Source: Acidobacteriota bacterium
GTDB lineage: Bacteria > Acidobacteriota > Terriglobia > Terriglobales > Acidobacteriaceae
Direction: 5' to 3'
Assembly: GCA_023410055.1 (NCBI GenBank)
Contig: JAEYQK010000109.1
Coordinates: 60,617 to 124,616 of the forward strand
DNA length: 64,000 nt
Positions 1 to 8,647 of this stretch are shown one piece after another. The notes beneath the pieces were generated by a model that was not told the origin of the DNA, ran no database searches, and was given only the letters and a program-made list of their open reading frames with translations. The position numbers were made by a program, and so were the translations under genes. Each line of letters begins with the position of its first letter. Within the stretch, counting starts at the first letter, position 1.

Positions 1-3
1 ATG

Positions 4-15
4 AGTACATGTACT
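4..15. repeat. 12-bp perfect palindrome
   Basis: AGTACATGTACT reads the same on both strands. It could be an operator or chance. No gene can be supported in positions 1-225; short open frames there have no recognisable product. Confidence 0.35.
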
Positions 16-44
16 GTGAGGCGAGAAGGTAATGAGACTGGTAG

Positions 45-63
45 GGCCGCCGTCTCGGCGGCC
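45..63. repeat. GC-rich hairpin, REP-like
   Basis: GGCCGCC, a 5-nt loop (GTCTC) and GGCGGCC form a perfect 7-bp stem. It lies downstream of the minus-strand peptidase gene and resembles short intergenic palindromes, but there is no T-run that would make it an intrinsic terminator. Confidence 0.4.
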
Positions 64-225
64 AGCCGCGTGGATTCTCGTACGCGCATCGCGCAGCACG
101 AATGCCGTCGCAACATTTATCGCCGTTCAGTCGAGCAGCCGATCCATAATTGCCCGCAAAACCTGCCAGATGCTCGAATCATCATCTTCGCGCCTAGCTT
201 CTCGAGCGTTTCAGCGCAATGACAA

Positions 226-1920
226 CTACTTCGTCTGGCTAGCCTTTCGCGCAGCTTCGAATTCGTCGCCAGGTCGCCATTGCACCTCTTGCGCCCAGTT
301 TGCAGCCTTCCACCCCAGGGCCACACCGAAACGCGCCATCCGACCAACGCCGGTGAAGTCCCAGTCCTCGTGGAACTCATCGCTGGGTTGATGATAGTCA
401 TTCTTCGTATATTCGTCTTCGAACTTCTTGCCGTAATCAGCGGCTTTACCTTCGTATTTCGTCCCTTCATTTACGGAGAAAGCTGGAATACCAACTCGAG
501 AGAGGCTGAAGTGGTCGGAACGGTAATAAAAACCGGCTCCCGGGTTATCGTCGGGTACGATTGCCAACTTGAATTCTTTGGTGGTCTGTTGAAGAGTCGG
601 ATAGAACGTATTCCGTTCAGCACCGGTTACGTTTACTTCCTCCGGCACCCCGATGGGAGCAACACCGTCGAAGTTCAACGCCAGGCTGATGTCCTTGGCC
701 GGAATCGGCGGATGCATGCCTAAATACTCAGATCCGCGCAAGCCTTGCTCTTCTGCGGTGACTGCCGCAAAGATCAACGACCGCTTCGGCTTGATTGGGT
801 TATCCGCAAATGCTCGCGCAATCTCGATTATGACTCCCACGCCAGTTGCATTGTCGATTGCGCCGTTATAGATGTTGTCGCCCGGTTGTTCCGGATGGAT
901 TCCCAAGTGGTCCCAGTGAGCTGTGTAAAGAATTGCCTCGTCCTTTAGGGCCGGGTCAGAGCCGGGTATCGTGCCGACAACGTTATAGGAGTCAAAAGGA
1001 CGCACCTTCGAAATTACGTGCGCTTTGAATCTGATTGGCAGAGGAACTGGCCTGAACTCGCGAGACTTCGCCATTTCCATCAATTCGTTCATGTTCTTGC
1101 CAATTGACTTCGCCATTTGGTCGGCAACTGACAACTGTATCCACGATGCCATCTGAAGCTTTGGCTTTGTGTCTTCGCGCAGGTAACTTTTCTCGCCTGT
1201 GTTCGAGGTTTCAACCACATTCCAGCCGTAGCTGGCCATATCAGTCCTGTGAACGACAAGAGCGCCAACGGCACCTTTTCGAGCGGCCTCCTCGAACTTA
1301 TACGTCCAACGTCCGTAGTAGGTCAGTGCTTTGCCGTTGAAGAACGCCGGGTCTTCGGACGGGGGTTCGTTCACGAGCATCAGCAACACCTTGCCCTTAA
1401 CGTCGACACCCTTGTAGTCGTCCCACTTGAACTCCGGAGCGTCGATCCCATAGCCGACAAACACGACCTCAGCATCTAGATTCGCTACCGGGTTCCCTGT
1501 TTCGTTATACGCGGTGATTTCCTTGGCAAACTTCACGTCGACGGGAACGCCGTTCGCCCCAACGTAAGAGAACGTACTTTGCGGCTGGGTGGTCAGTCCG
1601 ACCATGGGGACTTTCTGAAAATAAGACCCGTTATCTCCTGCGGGCTTCAGGCGATTCAACGCGTATTGAGCTGCTATGTACTCCACCGCGATGTTACCGC
1701 CTCGTTGACCTGTCCCTCTGCCTTCGAGTAAGTCGCTGGAAAGGAATTTCACGTCTGCACGTATCCGCTGGGGATCTATCAGTTTCAGCGACTGACTCCC
1801 CGCCGCGGGCATGTTGCTTATCGCCCCCCGAGCGGCTGAACCGGCGTGCTTTGTTGGTGATTGAGCAATCAGTCCGAGTGCGATCAATAAGACCGCAACG
1901 ACAAACGTTGTTTTCCGCAT
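226..1920 (-). CDS. Exported M28-family zinc peptidase with PA domain
   Basis: Probable secreted metallo-aminopeptidase that trims peptides in the periplasm or outside the cell. ATG at 1920 is chosen because an AGGAGA box sits just upstream and a signal peptide follows (hydrophobic residues 4-18, ending LIAQ); the frame is open further upstream to 2025 but that stretch has no signal features. The middle part, about residues 135-300, looks like a protease-associated insert. The catalytic domain then shows the M28 signatures TAHWDHLG (first His near residue 335), GAIDNATGVG, TAEEQGLRGS and RSDHFS, so the usual zinc ligands and the catalytic Glu are present. Length (564 aa) is normal for this type. 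It lies downstream of mutY and a peroxiredoxin gene on the same strand, but the 159-bp gap suggests its own promoter. The exact substrate cannot be read from the sequence. Confidence 0.9.
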   Translation of the reverse strand: MRKTTFVVAVLLIALGLIAQSPTKHAGSAARGAISNMPAAGSQSLKLIDPQRIRADVKFLSSDLLEGRGTGQRGGNIAVEYIAAQYALNRLKPAGDNGSYFQKVPMVGLTTQPQSTFSYVGANGVPVDVKFAKEITAYNETGNPVANLDAEVVFVGYGIDAPEFKWDDYKGVDVKGKVLLMLVNEPPSEDPAFFNGKALTYYGRWTYKFEEAARKGAVGALVVHRTDMASYGWNVVETSNTGEKSYLREDTKPKLQMASWIQLSVADQMAKSIGKNMNELMEMAKSREFRPVPLPIRFKAHVISKVRPFDSYNVVGTIPGSDPALKDEAILYTAHWDHLGIHPEQPGDNIYNGAIDNATGVGVIIEIARAFADNPIKPKRSLIFAAVTAEEQGLRGSEYLGMHPPIPAKDISLALNFDGVAPIGVPEEVNVTGAERNTFYPTLQQTTKEFKLAIVPDDNPGAGFYYRSDHFSLSRVGIPAFSVNEGTKYEGKAADYGKKFEDEYTKNDYHQPSDEFHEDWDFTGVGRMARFGVALGWKAANWAQEVQWRPGDEFEAARKASQTK

Positions 1921-2079
1921 CCAGGATTCTCCTGTGCCGTTCCTGACAGACCTAACTTCTTTCGGAACTCGGTATTTTACGCGAAAGACCAGAGACAAGG
2001 TCAACAGATGTATTAGCGAGCGCACCGAGGCTCAGTTTGCAACTTCTTGTCCACTCACGGTGGACTAGTTCAGCGACCC

Positions 2080-2577
2080 TCAACCAGCCCGGAAGGCAGC
2101 TACATCTTCTCCAGGCTTGAACAGCGCCGGCGCAGGCACTTTGGTTCCTTCCGATGCGTCGCGGGCGATCGCTTCAATATCATCGCGCGACCATCCAACG
2201 GAGGACTCCTTTATCGACCCGTCACTCGCAACGTAAAACACGGTCGGAACGTTGGTAAGACCGTAGGCGTTTGAAGCTGGGTACTTCTTCTGGTCATCAA
2301 GGGCGATGGGGAACGTTATGCCATATTCCCTTGCAAATTGCGCGGTTGCAGCCTCATCGTTCTGACTCACCCCAATGATGGTGAAATCCGTTTCCCTGAA
2401 AGCCTCGTAAAGTCGTTGGAGATACGGAAATGCAAATTGGCATACCGGACAACTGATTTTGAAGAATGCCAACACGACCGGCCCCTTCTTCAGGGCGTCC
2501 TCCAAAGAGAAATTGCCGCCGCCAAGTAGCGGTAACGATATGTCGGGGGCTTTCTTGCCCACTGTCAAGGCTGGCAT
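2080..2577 (-). CDS. Peroxiredoxin/TlpA-like thioredoxin-fold protein
   Basis: A 165-aa protein of the AhpC/TSA-redoxin superfamily, likely a thiol peroxidase or thiol-disulfide oxidoreductase. ATG at 2577 is preceded by GGAG; the longer open frame upstream overlaps mutY and is not convincing. The active-site segment FFKISCPVCQF at about residues 38-48 contains a CPVC pair, more like TlpA/ResA or BCP-type proteins than the PxxxTxxC of typical 2-Cys peroxiredoxins. The thioredoxin-fold cis-Pro motif TNVPTVFYV is present. No signal peptide is visible, so it is probably cytoplasmic. It starts 41 bp after the end of mutY, so the two may be co-transcribed as an oxidative-damage pair. Substrate is unknown. 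Confidence 0.8.
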   Translation of the reverse strand: MPALTVGKKAPDISLPLLGGGNFSLEDALKKGPVVLAFFKISCPVCQFAFPYLQRLYEAFRETDFTIIGVSQNDEAATAQFAREYGITFPIALDDQKKYPASNAYGLTNVPTVFYVASDGSIKESSVGWSRDDIEAIARDASEGTKVPAPALFKPGEDVAAFRAG

Positions 2578-2618
2578 TTGATCTCCTGTTTGCCTGTCAA
2601 GCTTCGTTGAACACCGTT

Positions 2619-3608
2619 CTATTCGATGATCTTCAATTTGGCGAGGATTTTCCTTGTAACTCCCGTGAGTGGAAGCTGAGAGACGCTTTCGTACGGAAAC
2701 CACCGTCCGTTCTGCTTCCTTTTGGCCCGCTGTTTCGCCACCGAAACACTGTAATCGGAATCGGTGATCGAGTGACGTAGCGTAAACAGATGCACATGAT
2801 CGACTTTCTCATCTAGAGCTGGTAATTCCCACATCCCTGGCATAAGGGACGAATCTCTCGCTCGCTGTACGAGGTACACCTTTGGCCTTTCGGTCCAGAT
2901 AGCATAAGCCGATTCCTTCTTTTTGCGGAGTCCTCGCAGCGTCGTTTTGATGGCCCCCTTGGTCTTACACAAAACTATGACCGGGCACTCCCCGCAAAGT
3001 GGATTCGCTGGACTGCAGACCGTTGCTCCAAACTCCATCATCGCCTGATTGAAATCTCCTGGTCGCTGCTGGCTGAGCAAATCCTGCGCTGCATCCCAAT
3101 GACTTGCCTTAGTCGCCTGCCTTTCAATGGAAGCTTGGGTACCCCTAATCCTGTCAAGCACCCTCTCTACGTTGCCGTCCACAACAGCAACAGGTTCTCC
3201 AAACGCGATACTGGCCACCGCTGCTGCGGTGTAGCGACCTACGCCGGGCAACTTCTCCAGTGTCTTTGCCGTTTCTGGAAAACGGCCATCATGTCTCTTG
3301 ACGAGGATCTTCGCAGCTTCATGCATGGCGCGCGCGCGACGGTAATATCCCAATCCACTCCAAGCCGCTAAAACACTCGCTTCTCGAGCACGTGCCAGGG
3401 CCCGAACGTCTGGGAAACGTTCTATGAATCGCTCGTAGTAGGCGATTACTACAGCCACCCGGGTCTGTTGCAGCATTATTTCTGAGACCCAAACCCGATA
3501 CGGATCTTGATTCGTCCGCCATGGCAGATCCCGCTTATGCAGGTCGTACCATCGCAAAAGCGCCTCGCGGAACCGCTTTCGAGTTGGCGCATCGAAATAG
3601 TTGCTCAT
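2619..3608 (-). CDS. mutY: A/G-specific adenine glycosylase MutY
   Basis: Base-excision repair enzyme that removes adenine mispaired with 8-oxoguanine. Signs: EIMLQQTRV near residue 45, the helix-hairpin-helix motif LPGVGRYTA followed by the catalytic-Asp segment VVDGNVERVL, and the [4Fe-4S] ligand pattern C-X6-C-X2-C-X5-C (TVCSPANPLCGECP and on to LCK). The C-terminal third looks like the NUDIX-related 8-oxoG recognition domain but is compact (329 aa in total, slightly short for MutY). It is followed by the peroxiredoxin gene on the same strand. Confidence 0.95.
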   Translation of the reverse strand: MSNYFDAPTRKRFREALLRWYDLHKRDLPWRTNQDPYRVWVSEIMLQQTRVAVVIAYYERFIERFPDVRALARAREASVLAAWSGLGYYRRARAMHEAAKILVKRHDGRFPETAKTLEKLPGVGRYTAAAVASIAFGEPVAVVDGNVERVLDRIRGTQASIERQATKASHWDAAQDLLSQQRPGDFNQAMMEFGATVCSPANPLCGECPVIVLCKTKGAIKTTLRGLRKKKESAYAIWTERPKVYLVQRARDSSLMPGMWELPALDEKVDHVHLFTLRHSITDSDYSVSVAKQRAKRKQNGRWFPYESVSQLPLTGVTRKILAKLKIIE

Positions 3609-3762
3609 CTGATTGGCCTCTTAACCACACAGGTTTCGGGGCGACAACTGACCCGACACCTCTATCCACTCCGACTGAGATTCTTTAGGGACCGAGCAGG
3701 AAGTCATCTCATCCGCGGCGGTCTGAATCGCATCTATTCAGCGGTAAAGGAGAACTCATCCC

Positions 3763-4335
3763 GTGCATCAGCTTGCCGTAGCGTCGGTTATCACGCTCTC
3801 TCTTATACTCGCAGCTTGCGGCGGTGGTCGCTCGAGTTCCACAACACCTGGCGGTACTGGTGGCCCTGAGCCGCCGCCTTCTCCTGCTAGCGGCGCGGTG
3901 ACTGTTGCTGCCGGAAGCACTGTGAATAACGTAAATATAACGCTTCCTGCGCCCTCCGGTTCAGGAGGCTTTAATGCAGAAATGCTTGGTGTTGCGGTGC
4001 CAGCGACCTCCGGTTCAACCTCGATACAGCTGACAAATTCTCCGTCAATTATTCATCTTGGGCAACTCCCCTCTTCGGGGCAGATGATCGTTGCAATCAC
4101 GGGAACCGGACTGGCAACGACGGCCACGCCTCCTACTTCGCTGGTTACCTCGATTACGGTTTCGGGGCCGAACGATGTGACGGTAGGACAAAGCAACGTG
4201 CTCTCTGGAGGTGGCGGAATCGGATTTCGCATCACCCTAGGGGCGTCCACCGCGACTGGAGCACGCACGATATTTCTGAAGAACGCCCAAGGTGACATCA
4301 CTGCCTTCAGTGGCGGCCTGGAGATATTGCCGTGA
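3763..4335 (+). CDS. Putative lipoprotein of unknown function
   Basis: A 190-aa exported protein with GTG start; AGGAG lies about 10 nt upstream. The N terminus is a lipoprotein signal peptide with lipobox LAAC (Cys19), followed by a flexible Gly/Ser/Pro-rich linker and a beta-rich region reminiscent of IPT/Ig-like folds. No catalytic motif is seen. Its stop overlaps the next start by 4 bp (GTGA), so it is translationally coupled to the two genes that follow and is first in a three-gene secreted cassette ending in a matrixin-like protease. Role is unknown; it might bind or anchor the secreted partners. Confidence 0.7.
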   Translation: MHQLAVASVITLSLILAACGGGRSSSTTPGGTGGPEPPPSPASGAVTVAAGSTVNNVNITLPAPSGSGGFNAEMLGVAVPATSGSTSIQLTNSPSIIHLGQLPSSGQMIVAITGTGLATTATPPTSLVTSITVSGPNDVTVGQSNVLSGGGGIGFRITLGASTATGARTIFLKNAQGDITAFSGGLEILP

Positions 4336-4874
4336 GAAAGATTACTCGGATTTCGATTCTTGTTCTCGGAATGGCTTGTCTGGCTTGGGCAACCACCATT
4401 CGGCCCATGTCCGTTGACCGCCTTACTAGGCTTTCTTCAGTAATCGTTGAAGCTCATGCAAATCAGACGTGGTCCCAATGGAATCCGGAGCATACGCAGA
4501 TCGACACCTACACACGTCTGACCGTCACACGCAATTTCAAAGGCCCCCAGACAACGACCGTGTTGGTGAAGCAGATCGGTGGCACTGTCGGCCAGATCAA
4601 AGAGGTTGCGTACGGTGTCCGGCATCTTCGTCCCGGTGACGACGCTTTTCTGTTTCTGGAACCGAGTGCCGAAAACGACGGGACAATGAGAATCGTCGGA
4701 CTAATGCAGGGCAACTTCCTGATCCATAAAACCGTCGCTGGTGAGTTCATGGCTTCTAATGGCGTGCCGAACGTAACCGTAAGGTCTGCCAACGGTCAAC
4801 TCACTCCTTTTGCGGGATCTCAGATGGCGCTGAGCGAACTTGAGACCCGGGTTAGTAAGGCGGTGCGTCAATGA
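4332..4874 (+). CDS. Exported protein of unknown function, partner of matrixin-like protease
   Basis: 180 aa, GTG start overlapping the previous stop (GTGA). Signal peptide at residues 1-20 (hydrophobic ISILVLGMACLAWA). The mature part contains a predicted beta-rich segment with DTYTRLTVTRNFKG and a motif RHLRPGDDAFLFLEP; no known catalytic residues are recognised. Genes of this look often sit directly before matrixin-type proteases in Acidobacteriota, from memory of the families, so a chaperone, inhibitor or co-secreted factor role is possible but not shown. ATGA overlap with the next gene. Confidence 0.65.
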   Translation: MRKITRISILVLGMACLAWATTIRPMSVDRLTRLSSVIVEAHANQTWSQWNPEHTQIDTYTRLTVTRNFKGPQTTTVLVKQIGGTVGQIKEVAYGVRHLRPGDDAFLFLEPSAENDGTMRIVGLMQGNFLIHKTVAGEFMASNGVPNVTVRSANGQLTPFAGSQMALSELETRVSKAVRQ

Positions 4875-5845
4875 AGCTGTTTCGCAGAGCACTCCTGGTT
4901 TTGCCTGCCTTTGCGCTGGCATTCACGTTACTCTATACCGCTCCGGCGTTCCCGTATTTGCCGGAGATCGGGCAAAAGTCGCCACTATCCATTGCACATT
5001 GGAGTTCTGCTCCGACTTGGCGAATCAACAAAACCATTGGTAGCAACGTCCTTGGTACGTCTGACCCCACCTCCGTAATTGCTGCCTCTTTCAACACCTG
5101 GAAGGCCGCACCAAACGTCAGCAGTGCTGTTTCCGGAGTCGTGCAGGGTGCGGAGACCTCGATCACCAGCGCTAGTGCATCGGACGGAAGCAACCTGATT
5201 TGTTTCGTTTGCAGCAGCAATGCATTCGGATCCGGCGGAGATACTCTTGCCGTCACCTTGACCTCATTCAACACATCGTCAGGCCAGATCACCGACTCCG
5301 ACTTGCTCTTCAACCCTGCGGACGATTTCCTGACTAACAATGCAACTTGCCCGTCAGGGGCTACATGCGCGGACCTACAGACCGTCGCCACCCACGAGAT
5401 AGGACACTTCTTCGGGCTTGATCACTCAGGGGTGACCAGCGCGATCATGTTCCCCTTCGCTCCCGAGGTGCAAATACAGCTAAGTTGGGACGACGTCGCC
5501 GGAATATCCAATACATACCCAACATCAACATCCACCATCGCCACTGGGAAGATTAGCGGTAAAATCAGCAACTCGAGTTCAGCTGGCATTTGTGGAATCC
5601 ATGTTTTTGCCGAGTCGAATACACTCGCTGTAACCGGATATCCATCTCCCGTCCGCAGAAGTCCTATTGGGGTAATGACCCTCTCGGACGGAACATATAC
5701 CATCACTGGTTTGCCGCCGGATACATACTCCGTCACCGCTGAACCGCTTGACGGTCCCGTGGACAACACAAACGTCAGTGACTACGCGAACACGATGTGC
5801 GGATCTTCTTCTTTGCTGACGAACTTCACTACGCGAACGTTTTAG
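4871..5845 (+). CDS. Matrixin-type (M10-like) secreted metalloprotease
   Basis: 324-aa exported zinc protease. Signal peptide at residues 1-28. The catalytic motif HEIGHFFGLDH fits HExxHxxGxxH exactly, and IMFPF nearby supplies the Met-turn, so it is a metzincin. The C-terminal part (about residues 225-324) resembles a carboxypeptidase-regulatory/transthyretin-like domain (GKISGKISNS...TITGLPPDTYSV), often used for surface attachment or stability. There is no obvious cysteine-switch propeptide. Last gene of a coupled three-gene set, followed at once by an intrinsic terminator. Substrate unknown. Confidence 0.85.
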   Translation: MKLFRRALLVLPAFALAFTLLYTAPAFPYLPEIGQKSPLSIAHWSSAPTWRINKTIGSNVLGTSDPTSVIAASFNTWKAAPNVSSAVSGVVQGAETSITSASASDGSNLICFVCSSNAFGSGGDTLAVTLTSFNTSSGQITDSDLLFNPADDFLTNNATCPSGATCADLQTVATHEIGHFFGLDHSGVTSAIMFPFAPEVQIQLSWDDVAGISNTYPTSTSTIATGKISGKISNSSSAGICGIHVFAESNTLAVTGYPSPVRRSPIGVMTLSDGTYTITGLPPDTYSVTAEPLDGPVDNTNVSDYANTMCGSSSLLTNFTTRTF

Positions 5846-5863
5846 GCGCTCAATGTTCTCCTG

Positions 5864-5890
5864 AGCCCCACCCGCGTGGGGCTTTTTCTT
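5864..5890 (+). terminator. Intrinsic terminator of the matrixin cassette
   Basis: AGCCCCA, loop CCCGCG, TGGGGCT, then TTTTCTTTC. It starts 19 bp after the protease stop codon. Confidence 0.85.
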
Positions 5891-5981
5891 TCTATTGGCA
5901 TCCACGAGTGACCGCAACACCATCAGACCTCTGAACCCCGAAAACTGAAGAAGTAGTACGTCAACCTACTAGGAGGTATGC

Positions 5982-6662
5982 GTGAAGAAGTTCATTGGAA
6001 TCACTGGCGGCATGCTGCTTTCGTGCTGCGTCGCTGTGGCACAAGCCGGTGGAGCTGGTGCTGGCACCGCTGGTACTGGAGGAGCAGGCGCCGGGACGGT
6101 CGGTACGGGGGCCGCGGGTCAGGCCGGAACCGGCACCACATCGCCGGGCATGGGTACGACCGGAATGGGTACTCAAAGCGGCGTTGGGACCGCCGGCACA
6201 GGCGCGACCGGGACAGGAACCATGGGCACCACACCTGGCACGAGCACGGGAACAACCACAGATACGATGCCGGGGAGCACGACCGGGGCTGGCACCGTGG
6301 GAACGACTCCGGAAACGACCAGTGGATCTACCTCATCGAATACAATCGGCACAACCGGAACTGGCACGACGGGCGGAAGCTCCAGTACTGGAGTAGGCAG
6401 TGGCACGGCAACCATCCCCAGCACGCAGACAAGCGACACTCCTACCGCTGGAACGACTTCGACTATCCCCAGCACCAACACACCAGGAACCGGCAGCAGC
6501 ACGATGGGAAGCGGTACGTCTGCAACGACGGGTACTGCCGGGACTGGCGTAGGCACGGGAACTGGAACAAGTGGCACGGGAACAACGGGAATTGGAACCG
6601 GCACCGGGTCAACTAGCGGCACGGGAAGTGGGACTGGAACCAGCAGTGCACCGCCTCAGTAA
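5982..6662 (+). CDS. Exported Gly/Thr-rich low-complexity protein
   Basis: 226 aa. GTG start with a strong AGGAGG box 5 nt upstream; the ATG at 5978 in another frame is too close to the box. Residues 1-22 form a signal peptide (ends VAQA). The whole mature part is built almost only from Gly, Thr, Ala and Ser in short repeats such as GTGTTG and TGTAGTG, with no Cys and few charges. Such composition fits a disordered or fibrous extracellular or envelope protein, but no family is recognised. Because of the repeats several other frames are also open; the start signal and signal peptide decide in favour of this one. Confidence 0.65.
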   Translation: MKKFIGITGGMLLSCCVAVAQAGGAGAGTAGTGGAGAGTVGTGAAGQAGTGTTSPGMGTTGMGTQSGVGTAGTGATGTGTMGTTPGTSTGTTTDTMPGSTTGAGTVGTTPETTSGSTSSNTIGTTGTGTTGGSSSTGVGSGTATIPSTQTSDTPTAGTTSTIPSTNTPGTGSSTMGSGTSATTGTAGTGVGTGTGTSGTGTTGIGTGTGSTSGTGSGTGTSSAPPQ

Positions 6663-6685
6663 GTAGAATCTTTTCTAGGCAGCAC

Positions 6686-6716
6686 AGCCCCACGCTGGAC
6701 AGACCGGCGTGGGGCT
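6686..6716 (+). terminator. Strong hairpin after the Gly/Thr-rich gene
   Basis: AGCCCCACGC pairs perfectly with GCGTGGGGCT across an 11-nt loop. The T-run after it is weak, so it may be a terminator or an mRNA-stabilising hairpin. Confidence 0.6.
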
Positions 6717-6780
6717 TGCAAACTTGGCTCCAAAATACTGCGTCTAAGACAATGACAAAAGTTCGTACAACAGGGCACAC

Positions 6781-7539
6781 ATGTACCAGCGGGCGATCTG
6801 CGCAATCGGTTCGGCCATTCTGGTCGCCGCGACGCTCGCGACGGGCCAAGTGACGGGCAACGCCGAATCGGCAACTCCGGATCCTCCTCCAGTCGTCCAC
6901 GCGAACCAGAGACCCCATCCTGAGCTTCCAAATGCTCCCTCTTGTCCGGCACCCTTGACGAAGCATCAGAAATTCGACGCGTTCGTCAAACGAACCTACT
7001 CTCCCTACACCTTCGCGTCTGCTGCGTTTAGCGCCACGTGGGGACAGATGTGGGGCGACCATTACAGCTACGGCGGCGGAATGGAAGGCTGGAGCAAACG
7101 TTTCGGAGCAAGCGTGGCGAATGCCGAGACGCGGGTCTTCTTGAACAGCTTCTTGCTTCCTGTGATCTTCAAACAGGATCCCCGTTACTACCCTTCCGGA
7201 AAGAAGGGCTTCTTCCCTCGTGCCTGGTACGCGGGTACCCGCGTGGTTATCGGCCGCGGCGATAACGGGAACAGAATGCTCAATTACTCCGAGGTACTTG
7301 GTGTACTCTTTCTCAGCTCGCTGCAGAACTCCTACTATCCCAGAGATGAACGCGGGTTCTCAGACACGATGAACCGATTCGTCGGTGGGCTCGGATCAGA
7401 TGCTTCCGCTGCCGCCCTGAGGGAGTTCTCTCCGGAACTCAAACGGGCAGCCAGAAAGATTATTCCCAAACGCGCCCAAAGGCTTGAGAAGAAGATTCCC
7501 GGACCAGTCCGCCAGATAGGCGGACCGGTCCACCCGTAA
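6781..7539 (+). CDS. Exported conserved protein of unknown function
   Basis: 252 aa with an N-terminal signal sequence (about residues 1-22). The mature part has the segments KFDAFVKRTYSPYTF, GGMEGWSKRFGAS and LPVIFKQDPRYYP, which I associate with an uncharacterised exported family common in Acidobacteriota. Small-residue helical stretches (ASAAFSATWGQM, VLGVLFLSSLQNSYY) suggest membrane association. No catalytic motif recognised. pfkA follows after 87 bp. Confidence 0.65.
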   Translation: MYQRAICAIGSAILVAATLATGQVTGNAESATPDPPPVVHANQRPHPELPNAPSCPAPLTKHQKFDAFVKRTYSPYTFASAAFSATWGQMWGDHYSYGGGMEGWSKRFGASVANAETRVFLNSFLLPVIFKQDPRYYPSGKKGFFPRAWYAGTRVVIGRGDNGNRMLNYSEVLGVLFLSSLQNSYYPRDERGFSDTMNRFVGGLGSDASAAALREFSPELKRAARKIIPKRAQRLEKKIPGPVRQIGGPVHP

Positions 7540-7626
7540 GTAATCTTTTTCACACCCTCATCACATCTCCTATTGCTTTCAATATGTACAATTGAGAGAA
7601 CCATCCGATCCAGGAGGAGTACCAGC

Positions 7627-8598
7627 TTGAACTCAGTAGCCGTGTTAACCAGCGGGGGCGATGCCCCAGGAATGAACGCAGCCATTCGTGCCGTCGTGCG
7701 CACGGGCGCCGAGCGTGGATGGAAGATGTATGGCGTGCGCCAGGGCTATGCCGGATTGATGGCCGGCAACTTCACTCCGATGGGCGCGCGCGAAGTGGCC
7801 GGGATCATCCAAAAGGGCGGAACCGTGCTGGGCAGCGCTCGCTCTCCGGAGTTCAAGACCGAAGCGGGCCGGACGAAAGCCATTCGCGAGTTGAATCAAG
7901 CTGGCATCGACGCACTGGTCGTTATTGGCGGCAACGGCTCGCAAACCGGGGCAAACGCGCTGAATCAAATGGGATTCCCTGTCGTTGGTATCGCGTCCAC
8001 GATTGACAACGATCTCTACGGCTCCGAGATCACTATCGGCGTCGACACGGCCCTTAACATCGCACTGGAAGCAATTGACCGCCTGAAGGTCACTGCCTCG
8101 TCGCACCAGCGTGCCATGCTGGTTGAGGTTATGGGGCGCGACTGCGGCTATCTGGCTCTGATGTCCGGAATCACCGGCGGCGCAGAAGCTGTAGCCATTC
8201 CCGAAGTCGATACTGATCCCGAATGCATCGCCTCGGAGATTCGCGACGCCTATCGCCGCGGCAAGCCTCACGCCTTGGTAGTCGTTGCCGAGGGTGCAAA
8301 ATATAACGCCGAGAAACTCGCGCACTACTTCCACGAGCATCAGGAACGCCTCGGTTTCGACCTGCGCGTCACGATTCTCGGACACGTGCAGCGCGGTGGC
8401 GTGCCGACCTTCGCCGACCGCATGCTGGCGACACGACTAGGCTCTGCCGCAGTCGATTCCTTGTCTAGGAACAAGACCGGCGTTCTGGTCGGCATCAACA
8501 AGGGCGAGATCACGACGACTCCGTTGGATAAGGTCGTCGTCAGCAAGAAGCCCATCGAGATGGAGTTGACAAGGCTGGCAAACGTGCTGGCGAAGTAG
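7627..8598 (+). CDS. pfkA: 6-phosphofructokinase
   Basis: Phosphorylates fructose 6-phosphate in glycolysis (cytoplasm). TTG at 7627 is chosen: AGGAGGA lies 8 nt upstream and the protein then begins directly with the nucleotide-binding strand (NSVAVLTSGGDAPGMN). Frame is open upstream to 7573 without a start signal. Family motifs: TIDNDLYG with the catalytic Asp, SSHQRAMLVEVMGRDCG and GHVQRGG. 323 aa matches bacterial PfkA. The phosphate-donor loop reads GGNGSQ where the E. coli-type enzyme has GGDGS; the Gly after that position is typical of ATP- rather than PPi-dependent enzymes, so ATP is the likely donor, but Asn in place of Asp is unusual. Confidence 0.92.
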   Translation: MNSVAVLTSGGDAPGMNAAIRAVVRTGAERGWKMYGVRQGYAGLMAGNFTPMGAREVAGIIQKGGTVLGSARSPEFKTEAGRTKAIRELNQAGIDALVVIGGNGSQTGANALNQMGFPVVGIASTIDNDLYGSEITIGVDTALNIALEAIDRLKVTASSHQRAMLVEVMGRDCGYLALMSGITGGAEAVAIPEVDTDPECIASEIRDAYRRGKPHALVVVAEGAKYNAEKLAHYFHEHQERLGFDLRVTILGHVQRGGVPTFADRMLATRLGSAAVDSLSRNKTGVLVGINKGEITTTPLDKVVVSKKPIEMELTRLANVLAK

Positions 8599-8612
8599 TC
8601 CCAATCCCCGTG

Positions 8613-8647
8613 GCCCCATATCTGCCAGAGTCGGGCAGATATGGGGC
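8613..8647 (+). terminator. Hairpin after pfkA
   Basis: GCCCCATATCTGCC pairs over 14 bp with GGCAGATATGGGGC, loop AGAGTCG. It starts 15 bp after the pfkA stop. No clear T-run, so terminator or 3-prime stabiliser. Confidence 0.6.

Noticed and set aside
5978..6616. Arg/His/Trp-rich 212-aa frame overlapping the Gly/Thr-rich gene
   Set aside because: The ribosome site spacing fits the GTG at 5982, and only that frame has a signal peptide.
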